Below are positions 17,388 through 25,470 of a stretch of 64,000 nt of DNA, in pieces. A program made the translations under genes and the position numbers. Under the pieces are notes generated by a model. It searched no databases and was not told the origin of the DNA. It worked only from the letters and a program-made list of their open reading frames with translations. The DNA comes from DATLLJ01 sp965229885 (GTDB lineage Bacteria; Acidobacteriota; Vicinamibacteria; Vicinamibacterales; CAVVIG01), in contig CBDDJX010000003.1 of assembly GCA_965229885.1 (NCBI GenBank), positions 1-64,000 of the forward strand, read 5' to 3'. Positions within the stretch are counted from its first letter, which is position 1; the number at the start of each line of letters is the position of its first letter.

Positions 17388-18767
17388 ATGTCTCAGGCGC
17401 CTCCACCAATGGATCTCGCCCAGGAGCCTCGGGCTCCAGGGGAGCTGGAAACCCGGGAGATGCTTCTCAACGTCGGTCCCGCGCACCCGGCCATGCACGG
17501 GATCATCCGAATCGTCACCAAGCTCGATGGGGAGGTGGTGAAGGACGTCGATGTGCAGATCGGCTATCTCCACCGGGGCTTCGAGAAGATGGCCGAGACG
17601 GTGGACTACAACGGCGTCATTCCTTATACCGACCGGCTCAACTATGTCTCCCCGCTCATTAACAACATGGGCTACTGCATGGCCGTGGAGAAGCTGCTGG
17701 GCCTGACCGTTCCGGATCGTTGCCACTATATCCGCGTCATCGTTTCAGAGATCTCCCGGATTACCGATCACCTCACCTGCGTGGGCGCGAGCGCCATGGA
17801 GTTGGGGGCCTTCAGCGTCTTCCTGTACATGATCAAGGCCCGGGAGTTTCTGTGGGAGCTCGTCGAGATGGTGACAGGCGCGCGTCTCACCGTTACCTAC
17901 TGTCGGGTGGGCGGGGTGAAGGCCGACCTGCCTGAAGGGTTCGATGCGCAGTGCCGGAAGGCGTTGCAGGAGACCCGAAAGGTTATCGCCGAAGCCGACG
18001 CGCTGCTCACGCGCAACCGCATCTTCGTGGACCGCATGTCAGGGACCGGCAAGATTTCTGCGGAGGACGCTATCTCCTACGGCATCACCGGGCCTTTCCT
18101 GCGTGGCTCAGGCGTGGAGTACGACGTCCGCAAGGATTGCCCGTACGCCGTCTACGATCGACTCGAGTTTGACGTCCCTGTCGGCACGCGAGGAGACAAC
18201 TTCGATCGGTATCTGGTGCGGATGGAGGAAATGGAACAGTCCATCCGGATTGTGGAACAGGCGCTGCGGGACATCCCACCTGGCCCGTTCATGGCCCACC
18301 CCGAGACCGGTCGTCCGATTCCGGCGGCGGAGATGGTGGATGAAGGCAAGATGGGAAATATCCTTTCCATCGTGGACCACCGAGCTGTCGTCGACCCGAC
18401 ACTCGAGGGTGCGGCGAAGTCCCAGCACGCCGACATCGAAGCCGGCGAAAAGCGCGTGTTCCTGCCCGCGAAGGAAGATACCTACGGCAACATCGAAGGG
18501 TTGATGCAGCATTTCAAACTGGTCATGTACGGCCACGGCATCCGGCCGCCCAAAGGTGAGGTGTATTTTCCAGTGGAAGGGGCGAACGGAGAACTGGGAT
18601 TTTATGTGGTCAGCGACGGGACCGGCGGTGCCTTCCGCGTGCGGGTGCGTCCACCCTGCTTTGCGATGATGTCGGCTCTGCCGAAGCTCCTCATCGGCGA
18701 CATGATCGCTGACATGACTCCAACATTCGGGTCGGTCAACATGATCGGCGGCGAGCTCGATCGGTGA
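17388..18767 (+). CDS. nuoD: NADH-quinone oxidoreductase subunit D (49 kDa)
   Basis: A 459-residue quinone-site subunit. It has the family signatures LNVGPAHPAMHG (histidine of the quinone pocket), GYLHRGFEKMAE, NYVSPLINNMGY and the C-terminal DPTLEG and TFGSVNMIGGELDR. An N-terminal extension of about 20 residues rich in P and E precedes the core. It overlaps the fused nuoEF gene by 4 bp. Confidence 0.95.
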   Translation: MSQAPPPMDLAQEPRAPGELETREMLLNVGPAHPAMHGIIRIVTKLDGEVVKDVDVQIGYLHRGFEKMAETVDYNGVIPYTDRLNYVSPLINNMGYCMAVEKLLGLTVPDRCHYIRVIVSEISRITDHLTCVGASAMELGAFSVFLYMIKAREFLWELVEMVTGARLTVTYCRVGGVKADLPEGFDAQCRKALQETRKVIAEADALLTRNRIFVDRMSGTGKISAEDAISYGITGPFLRGSGVEYDVRKDCPYAVYDRLEFDVPVGTRGDNFDRYLVRMEEMEQSIRIVEQALRDIPPGPFMAHPETGRPIPAAEMVDEGKMGNILSIVDHRAVVDPTLEGAAKSQHADIEAGEKRVFLPAKEDTYGNIEGLMQHFKLVMYGHGIRPPKGEVYFPVEGANGELGFYVVSDGTGGAFRVRVRPPCFAMMSALPKLLIGDMIADMTPTFGSVNMIGGELDR

Positions 18768-20563
18768 ATCTCGCAGCACTCGAACCACAAGCTCGAGAGA
18801 CTATCCAGCACTACGACCAGCCGCGGGCGGCCATGCTGCCGCTGTTGTGGCTGGTCCAGCAGAACTTCGGCCATATTCCCTCGGAGGCTGAGTTCTGGGT
18901 GGGGCGCCTCCTGGGAGTGGCTGTGTCCCATGTTCGGGAGGTGGTGTCTTTCTACACCCTGTTCCGTACGGAACCATCCGGGCGCCGCGAGCTTGCGATC
19001 TGCACGAGCCTGCCCTGCCTATTGCGTGGCGCAGGTGAAGTGCTCGCCCACCTCAAGGAGCGCCTGAACATCAGCCCGGGTGAGACGACCCCGGGCGGCG
19101 AGTTGACTCTTACCGAAGTCGAGTGTCTGTGCGCCTGCGAAATCGCTCCGATGGGCCAGCTGGACGAGGAGTTCGTCGGTCCGCTGGAGGCGGGAACGCT
19201 CGAGGCCATCCTGCGCGAAGCGCTGAAGGCCCCCAAGGACTCAGGCCCGATCCGCGAGGCCCAACCGTTTGTCTCGACTGACGGCCCCGTGATCTCGACG
19301 CGGTTTCGGCACGCCGAGGGAGCGTGGTGCGATTCTTACGTCGCGGATGGTGGCTACGTCGCGGCGAAGAAGGCGCTCTCGATGACGCCGGCGCAAATCA
19401 TCGACGAGATCTTGCGCGCCAACCTCCGTGGTCTCGGTGGTGCGGGGTTTCCGACAGGGCGAAAGTGGTCCTTCATCCCGAAGGACAGCCCCCAGGCAAA
19501 GTATCTGGTGGTCAACGCCGACGAAGGGGAGCCAGGGACCTTCAAGGATCGATACATCCTCGAACGAGACCCCCACGCGCTTCTTGAAGGTATGTTGATC
19601 GCGGCGTATGCGATCGGCAGCCACAAAGCGTACGTCTACATTCGCGGCGAGTACTACCGGTCAGCCCACCGCTTTAATCGTGCGGTGGAGGAAGCCTACG
19701 CAAATGGTTGGTTGGGCAAGAACATCCAAGGAAGCGGCTTCGATCTGGATGTCGTGACGCATCGCGGGGCAGGGGCCTATATCTGCGGCGAGGAGACAGC
19801 GCTGCTGACTTCGCTGGAAGGGGGCAAGGGGTTTCCGAAGCTCAAACCCCCGTTCCCCGCGATCTCCGGGCTCTTCCAGTGCCCGACCATCGTCAACAAT
19901 GTGGAAACCCTCGCGTGTGTGCCGTTTATCCTGCGCGAAGGTGCCGAACGTTTTGCTGGAATGGGAACGCCCAAGCAGGGCGGCACCAGACTGTTTTCGC
20001 TAAGCGGGCACGTCAACCGGCCCGGCCTCTACGAAGCGCCGGCGGGCGTGACGTTGCGGGAGCTCATCGAACGCTACGGCGAGGGTGTGGCAGGGGGTCG
20101 GAAGCTCAAGGCGGTGATTCCCGGTGGGATCTCCGCCAAGGTGCTCACGGCAGACGAAATCGACGTCCGCATGGACTTCGATTCCCTCATGGCCGCCGGC
20201 ACGATGGGCGGCTCGGCGGGCGTGATCGTGATGGACGAGACAACCTCGATGGTCGAGGCCCTCCTGTCCGCGTCGAAGTTCTTCGCTCACGAGTCCTGCG
20301 GTCAGTGCTCGCCCTGCCGCGAAGGCACGGGCTGGGTGCACCGCATCATGCGTCGGATGGCCGAGGGCAAGGGCCGGCTCAAGGATCTGGATGATCTGCT
20401 CGGCATCGCCCGCGACATGGAGGGCAAGACGATCTGTGTGTTCGCGGACGCGGCGGCCTGGCCGGTCCAATCCTACATTACGAAGTTTCGCGCCGAGTTC
20501 GAGGAACACATCCGGAGCGGGCAACCCCTCCGGCATCAAGAGGCCACGGCATGCCGACCCTGA
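18764..20563 (+). CDS. nuoEF: Fused NADH-quinone oxidoreductase subunits E and F
   Basis: A 599-residue fusion. Residues 1-160 are NuoE with the [2Fe-2S] ligands C80, C85, C121 and C125 (C-x4-C and C-x3-C). Residues 180-599 are NuoF, with the FMN/NADH-binding LRGLGGAGFPTGRKW near 221, the NADEGEPGTFKD motif, and the N3 [4Fe-4S] ligands C512, C515, C518 and C558. The frame is continuous with no stop between domains. The same domain order occurs in HoxF-type hydrogenase diaphorases. It oxidises NADH and passes electrons to NuoG. Confidence 0.94.
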   Translation: MNLAALEPQARETIQHYDQPRAAMLPLLWLVQQNFGHIPSEAEFWVGRLLGVAVSHVREVVSFYTLFRTEPSGRRELAICTSLPCLLRGAGEVLAHLKERLNISPGETTPGGELTLTEVECLCACEIAPMGQLDEEFVGPLEAGTLEAILREALKAPKDSGPIREAQPFVSTDGPVISTRFRHAEGAWCDSYVADGGYVAAKKALSMTPAQIIDEILRANLRGLGGAGFPTGRKWSFIPKDSPQAKYLVVNADEGEPGTFKDRYILERDPHALLEGMLIAAYAIGSHKAYVYIRGEYYRSAHRFNRAVEEAYANGWLGKNIQGSGFDLDVVTHRGAGAYICGEETALLTSLEGGKGFPKLKPPFPAISGLFQCPTIVNNVETLACVPFILREGAERFAGMGTPKQGGTRLFSLSGHVNRPGLYEAPAGVTLRELIERYGEGVAGGRKLKAVIPGGISAKVLTADEIDVRMDFDSLMAAGTMGGSAGVIVMDETTSMVEALLSASKFFAHESCGQCSPCREGTGWVHRIMRRMAEGKGRLKDLDDLLGIARDMEGKTICVFADAAAWPVQSYITKFRAEFEEHIRSGQPLRHQEATACRP

Positions 20564-22191
20564 CGATTGACGGCCGGCAGGTCGAGAGCGCCGAGGGCAC
20601 CACCGTTATCCAGGCGGCCGAGAAGCTGGGGATTTTCATCCCGCGCTACTGCTATCACCCGGGGTTGTCCATCGCTGGAAACTGCCGGATCTGTCTGGTG
20701 GATATCGAGAAGAACCCGAAGCTTCAGATCTCGTGCAATATGCCCGTGGCTGAAGGGATGGTCGTACACACCAAGAACGCGAAGGCTGAAGAGGGTCGGA
20801 AAGCGGTCCTGGAATTTCTCCTCGCCAATCATCCGCTCGACTGTCCGGTCTGTGACCAGTCGGGAGAATGCGACCTCCAGGACTTCTATATGAACTTCGG
20901 CCTGTACGATCCCAGATTTCGGGAGCAAAAGGTCAAGAAGAAGAAGGCCGTGGCCATCGGCCCGCACGTGTTGCTCGATCAGGAACGGTGCATCCTCTGC
21001 TCACGCTGCGTGCGTTTCACCGACGAGATCTCCAAGACGGGCGAGTTCGGCATTTTTGATCGAGGCGATAGGGCTCAGGTAGGCCTCTATCCCGGCCAGC
21101 GGCTGGAGAATCCCTACTCGGCCAATGTGGTGGACATCTGTCCGGTCGGCGCCCTGACCGAACAGGAATTCCGTTTCAAGGCCAGGGTCTGGTACCTCTC
21201 GAGCGCGCCAACGCTGTGCAACGGCTGCGCGCAGGGGTGCAATGTGGACATCCACTACGTCCTCGACCGACCCCATCTCAACGACGGCGCGCGGGTGCTC
21301 CGTGTGAAGCCCCGTTACAATGCGGACGTCAATCAATGGTGGATGTGCGACGAAGGACGCTATGGTGTTGGCTGGATCGATAAAGGACGCCTGACCAAGG
21401 TCCGCCATCAGGGAGTCGACTCCTCCTGGGAGGAAGGCCTTGCAGCGATCGGAGCGGCACTCCAGCAGATTCGACAGAACAAGGCTGGCTCCCGCCTCGG
21501 TGTGATCGCATCCACACAGCTCACCACCGAGGAGCTCTTCCTGATCAAGGAGATCTTCCATGGCGCTCTGGGCGCTCACCTGACGGCCTCCGGCACGAGA
21601 CCACCCGGCTACAGCGACAACTTCCTCATCAAGGCTGATAAGAATCCCAATACCCTCGGCGCGGCGTTGCTGGGGTTGTCCGGCCCAGGCGCGCCAACAG
21701 CCGCCAGTCTCGTTGAAGACGCTCTCGCGGGACGCCTCGACGCCTTGTGGGTGTTCGGGCACGATTTGACGACGGTCGTCGACGAGAAGAAGATTCAGGA
21801 GCTGTCGCGCAAGCTGGCTCTCTTCGTTTTCTCAGGGACCAACGACAATCCCACGGCGTCCTCGTCTCACTGGGCGCTGCCTGCGGCAGCCTATCTCGAA
21901 AAAGACGGGACGTTTGTGAACGCCCACGGCCGCATTCAGCGCATCGGTCGCGCCTTCCCGGCTCTGACAGACTCCCGGGAAGACTGGAGTGTGCTCCTCG
22001 AAATCGCCAAGCGGCTCAATCACCCGCTGGCCTGGCGCAATCCTCAGGAGATTTTCCTCGGGCTGGCAATGGCCCTGGCTCCCTTCGCGGGCTTGAGCTA
22101 CGAAACAATCGGATCTCAGGGAGTTCAATTAGACCTGCCCGCCTCCGCTCTGCTTTCGGCGGGCCCGGCAGGGCAGCCGCGCCATGATTGA
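20551..22191 (+). CDS. nuoG: NADH-quinone oxidoreductase subunit G, short form
   Basis: A 546-residue protein with all expected clusters: [2Fe-2S] ligands C34, C45, C48, C62; N5 ligands H94, C98, C101, C107; N4 ligands C147, C150, C153, C197; and the extra N7-type set C223, C226, C230, C266. The molybdopterin-like C-terminal domain is much shorter than in E. coli NuoG (about 900 residues). It starts 13 bp inside the nuoEF end and overlaps nuoH by 8 bp. It forms the electron wire of the NADH module. Confidence 0.94.
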   Translation: MPTLTIDGRQVESAEGTTVIQAAEKLGIFIPRYCYHPGLSIAGNCRICLVDIEKNPKLQISCNMPVAEGMVVHTKNAKAEEGRKAVLEFLLANHPLDCPVCDQSGECDLQDFYMNFGLYDPRFREQKVKKKKAVAIGPHVLLDQERCILCSRCVRFTDEISKTGEFGIFDRGDRAQVGLYPGQRLENPYSANVVDICPVGALTEQEFRFKARVWYLSSAPTLCNGCAQGCNVDIHYVLDRPHLNDGARVLRVKPRYNADVNQWWMCDEGRYGVGWIDKGRLTKVRHQGVDSSWEEGLAAIGAALQQIRQNKAGSRLGVIASTQLTTEELFLIKEIFHGALGAHLTASGTRPPGYSDNFLIKADKNPNTLGAALLGLSGPGAPTAASLVEDALAGRLDALWVFGHDLTTVVDEKKIQELSRKLALFVFSGTNDNPTASSSHWALPAAAYLEKDGTFVNAHGRIQRIGRAFPALTDSREDWSVLLEIAKRLNHPLAWRNPQEIFLGLAMALAPFAGLSYETIGSQGVQLDLPASALLSAGPAGQPRHD

Positions 22192-23272
22192 CGTCGCCAT
22201 CAAACTGGCCGTCGCCTTCGTCATGTTCTTCGGGGTGATGAACCTGGCCGGACTGCATACCTGGATTGAGCGCAAGCAATCGGCCATCATCCAGGACCGC
22301 ATCGGGGCGAACCGCGCCAGCATCTTCGGGTTCACGGCGATGGGGCTGTTCCATCCCCTTGCCGACGCCATCAAGATGTTCACGAAGGAAGACATTGTCC
22401 CAGCCGGCGCGGACAAGACTCTCCATGCCCTGGCTCCCTTCTTCTCGGTGTTCTTCGCCATCGCCGCGTTTGCCGCAATCCCGTTCGGGGATCGCCTTGT
22501 GCTGGGCGACCGCATCATCGAGCTTCAGGCCGCCAAGATCGACATCGCGCTGCTCTATGTTTTTGCAATGCTCTCGTTGGGCGTCTACGGAGTGATCCTT
22601 GCCGGATTTGCCTCCCGGAATAACTACGCGCTGCTCGGGGGACTGCGGGCGACCGCGCAGATGATTTCCTACGAGATTGCCCTCGGTATCTCGATCATCG
22701 GCATCGTCATGGTGTACGGGACCATGGACCTGCAGGAGATCGTGCGCGGTCAGGGAGGAAACCTTCTTGGCTGGATTCCGCGATGGGGCATCGTCTTTCA
22801 ACCGGTGGCGTTCTTCGTGTTCCTGACGGCGGCCCTGGCTGAAACCAAGAGGATTCCGTTCGATCTTCCAGAGGGGGAGTCTGAAATCATCGGGTATTTC
22901 GTCGAGTACAGCGGGATGAAATTCGGGATGTTCTTTCTCACCGATTTCCTCGAAACCATCATGGTGGCCTGCCTGGCGACCACGCTCTTCTTCGGCGGAT
23001 GGCAGGTGCCGTACCTCCTGCGGGACGGCTTCCACTTCCCGTGGGGAGCGATGCTCCCCGTTTCCCAATGGATCTACGTCCTGCTTGGGGTTTCCAGCTT
23101 TTCGATCAAGGTCCTGGTCTTTTGCTTTCTGTTCATGCAGATCCGGTGGACGTTGCCGCGTTTCCGCTACGATCAGCTGATGCGGTTGGGTTGGCTGGGA
23201 CTGTTTCCGATCGCGGTGGCCAATATGCTGTTGACGGCCCTCGTGCTGGCATTCTACGGTGGGAGGTCCTGA
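22184..23272 (+). CDS. nuoH: NADH-quinone oxidoreductase subunit H
   Basis: A 362-residue, eight-helix subunit joining the quinone cavity to the membrane arm. The conserved TWIERKQSAIIQDRIGANRA near the N terminus and the acidic cavity motif AETKRIPFDLPEGESE are intact. Start ATG 22184; its stop overlaps the nuoI ATG by 1 bp. Confidence 0.95.
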   Translation: MIDVAIKLAVAFVMFFGVMNLAGLHTWIERKQSAIIQDRIGANRASIFGFTAMGLFHPLADAIKMFTKEDIVPAGADKTLHALAPFFSVFFAIAAFAAIPFGDRLVLGDRIIELQAAKIDIALLYVFAMLSLGVYGVILAGFASRNNYALLGGLRATAQMISYEIALGISIIGIVMVYGTMDLQEIVRGQGGNLLGWIPRWGIVFQPVAFFVFLTAALAETKRIPFDLPEGESEIIGYFVEYSGMKFGMFFLTDFLETIMVACLATTLFFGGWQVPYLLRDGFHFPWGAMLPVSQWIYVLLGVSSFSIKVLVFCFLFMQIRWTLPRFRYDQLMRLGWLGLFPIAVANMLLTALVLAFYGGRS

Positions 23273-23895
23273 TGGCCGTCAAAGTGATGCGGAGACGGGA
23301 ACTGACGTTTTGGGAAAATCTCTATCTTCCGCAGATCCTTTCCGGCCTGAAGATCACCTTCGGACACTTCTTCCGGAACATGTTCTTTCACACGGCGCAC
23401 AGCCTGGGTTTACTGAAGCACATCAGGGCTTCAGTCACCGTCCAGTACCCCGAAGAGTCCAGGGCGCTTGCGTCGCGATTCCGGAGCCGCCACCGGCTCA
23501 CGGTCCGAGAGGAGGGCACCCCCCGCTGCGTGGGGTGCATGCTCTGCGAGACCGTGTGCCCGGCCAAGTGCATCACCATCGTGGCTGGGGAACACCCCGA
23601 CCCCAACGTCGAGAAGTACCCCGTGCGCTTCGACATCGATCTTGGGGTGTGCGTCTACTGCGGATACTGTGTGGAGGTATGCCCCGAGGACGCAATCCGT
23701 ATGGACACCAACATCCTCGATATCGCAGCTTACTCGCGAGACGAGATGAAGCTCGACATCCATGAATTGATGGACCCGACGTTGCGCAAACCAATCGGGG
23801 CATGCAATTGCGACCTGAAGTTCCCCCACCAGTGCCGACTCACCGGTGGGCAGATGAAGGGTGACTGGAATGAGATATACGGGGCGAGCTCCTAG
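23272..23895 (+). CDS. nuoI: NADH-quinone oxidoreductase subunit I (two [4Fe-4S] clusters)
   Basis: A 207-residue ferredoxin-like subunit. Cluster ligands are C86, C89, C92, C96 and C127, C130, C133, C137 (CVGCMLCETVCP and CVYCGYCVEVCP), which carry clusters N6a and N6b. The N-terminal amphipathic segment (WENLYLPQILSGLKITFGH) contacts the membrane. ATG 23272 is at the coupling junction with nuoH. It is the last gene of the locus and faces rex with only 18 bp between the stops. Confidence 0.95.
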   Translation: MAVKVMRRRELTFWENLYLPQILSGLKITFGHFFRNMFFHTAHSLGLLKHIRASVTVQYPEESRALASRFRSRHRLTVREEGTPRCVGCMLCETVCPAKCITIVAGEHPDPNVEKYPVRFDIDLGVCVYCGYCVEVCPEDAIRMDTNILDIAAYSRDEMKLDIHELMDPTLRKPIGACNCDLKFPHQCRLTGGQMKGDWNEIYGASS

Positions 23896-23913
23896 CGACG
23901 CTAGCATCCGGGT

Positions 23914-24573
23914 TTATTCCCCTTTCTGCGCCAGATAAAAGGACAGGCTCTCGAGCGAGACTGTGAGGTCTACGCTCTTCAGCTTGATGTCTTTCGGCAC
24001 ACTGAGTGTGCCGGGCGAAAAGTTCAGAATCGCTTTGATGCCGGCGGCCACCACCTGGTTGATCACGTGCTGCGCGGAATTGCCGGGTACCGCGATGACG
24101 GCAATGCCGATCTTCTCGCGCGCGGCGATGCGGCTGAGGTCCTTGATATCGAAGATGGGCCTGCCGCCACGGGACCGCTGGCCCACTTTGGCGGTGAGCG
24201 TGTCGAACAACGCGACGATCTGAAATCCCTCCTGCCGGAAGCCGGGATAATCGGCCAGGGCGAGTCCGAGGTTGCCGGCCCCGAGAATGGCGACCTTGAG
24301 CCCTTGGTCGAGACCCAGGATCTGCCGCAAATGGCGCTTCAAATCCTTGAGGTAGTACCCCACGCCTCGCACACCAAACGCACCGAAATAGGCGAGGTCC
24401 TTGCGAATCTGCGCGGCGTTGAGATGAAACTGCTGCGCAAGCATCTGCGACGACACGGTCGTGACTCCGGCAGGATCGAGCGCATTCAGACAACGAAGGT
24501 ACACGGATAGACGGTTCGTCGTGAGCTCGGAGACCTGTTCGATAAGGAATTTGCGTTTGATCGCCAATTTCAC
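23914..24573 (-). CDS. rex: Redox-sensing transcriptional repressor Rex
   Basis: A 219-residue repressor. The N-terminal winged helix (SVYLRCLNAL to NAAQIRKDLAYFG) is followed by an NAD(H)-binding Rossmann fold with GAGNLG at 98-103 and the C-terminal swapping helix. Rex leaves DNA when the NADH/NAD+ ratio rises. It lies convergent with the complex I genes, a plausible functional pairing. The GTG at 24573 gives the usual length; the frame is open to 24714, but that part overlaps IS256 relic sequence. Upstream DNA has been replaced by an IS remnant, so its own promoter may be altered. Confidence 0.88.
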   Translation of the reverse strand: MKLAIKRKFLIEQVSELTTNRLSVYLRCLNALDPAGVTTVSSQMLAQQFHLNAAQIRKDLAYFGAFGVRGVGYYLKDLKRHLRQILGLDQGLKVAILGAGNLGLALADYPGFRQEGFQIVALFDTLTAKVGQRSRGGRPIFDIKDLSRIAAREKIGIAVIAVPGNSAQHVINQVVAAGIKAILNFSPGTLSVPKDIKLKSVDLTVSLESLSFYLAQKGE

Positions 24574-24607
24574 AAGCTTCTGATCGCGATTGTAGATCAG
24601 CCTCCCA

Positions 24608-24906
24608 TTGCGAGGTCCTGTGGCGACGTGGAAGTCGATCCGCACGACGAACATGCTCGAGAATCTCAATCGTGAGTTTCGTCGACGGACGAAGACGCAA
24701 GCGTCGTTCGGCACCGAAGCGGCGGCGTTGACGGTGCCTGTACGGGCTCGTGGCCTTCGGACAGATTGCCTTGCGACGGATCAACGGTGCGAAGCACCTG
24801 CCATCGTTCCTCGAGAAGAGCTGGCAGAAAGTTACATGAGGACGTAGAGTGGTCAACCGATCAGTGGGAGTGTTACGCCAAGAAACCTATTTCCACAGAA
24901 CTCGGG
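24608..24906 (+). pseudogene. IS256-family transposase C-terminal remnant with IS end
   Basis: The frame reads RTTNMLENLNREFRRRTKT and QASFGTEAAAL, the conserved end of IS256/mutator transposases. It then shifts by one frame to LYGLVAFGQIALRRING and ends LEKSWQKVT-stop at about 24841. The sequence TTTCCACAGAACTCGGGAC at about 24890 resembles an IS256 terminal repeat. A second similar end-like sequence follows at about 24960-24985. The rest of the element is gone. Confidence 0.7.
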
Positions 24907-25028
24907 ACGGATCCGGCGCATCAGTTTGGAAACTGCGCTGGATGATGACGCGATTTCTACTTTTCCACCAGACTCAAGACACTACCTTCTTGCCCCCCAG
25001 CTGTATACTTGGGCGACCGTGCTGAAAG

Positions 25029-25470
25029 ATGGAGCCGGACTTGGGAGGCCTACCTCCGGCGGTGCCTCCCCGTGTCCGGCAGGTGATTCGCGCTGGCCTT
25101 CACACGAACGTCAAACAGCGCATCGGAGATGTGCAGGACGCTCGTCCGGCGCTGGAGGGCGCGTTCGAGACGGATGCGTCTCACGTGGCGGCGGCACGCC
25201 CGAGCCGCTGACGACGGTCGACGGGGCCCAGAACGAGTTCAACCATGAATGGCCGGAGCCGGGCGGGGAGGCCGTGCTTTTCACCATTCGCCGTGGTCCA
25301 GGCGAGGACGCCGACGCGGCCCAGATTGTCGTGCGGCATTTCGGGACCGGGGAGCGGCGGGTGCTGGTGTCGGGCGGGAGCTACCCGACGTATGTGTCCA
25401 CTGGGGCGCGGTCGTGTTGCGGACGCCTTGACGCGGCGGCGGGCGCAGCTCCCTCCTTTCTTCTCCCGGC
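25029..25470 (+). pseudogene. Relic of a Ser/Thr protein kinase with beta-propeller repeats
   Basis: One frame reads PPRVRQVIRAGLHTNVKQR and IGDVQDARPALEGAF, matching the end of the kinase domain in the large PknB-like kinases of Acidobacteriota. After a frame change, AVLFTIRRGPGEDADAAQIV and GERRVLVSGGSYPTYVSTG match the TolB/WD40-like propeller that follows the kinase in that family. Catalytic lobes and most of the propeller are missing. It runs up to the start of the potassium-channel gene. Confidence 0.6.

Noticed and set aside
16572..17726. 384-codon open frame opposite nuoB/nuoC/nuoD
   Set aside because: It is an antisense shadow of three certain genes in GC-rich DNA and has histidine/arginine-rich, domain-free text.
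23896..23913. Bidirectional terminator between nuoI and rex
   Set aside because: The 18-bp gap contains no stem of useful length and no T-run.
24560..24582. Rex operator at the rex start (TTGTGAAATTGG on the minus strand)
   Set aside because: Only one half-site matches the known TTGTGAA-N4-TTCACAA pattern; the other half is absent and the sequence is coding.
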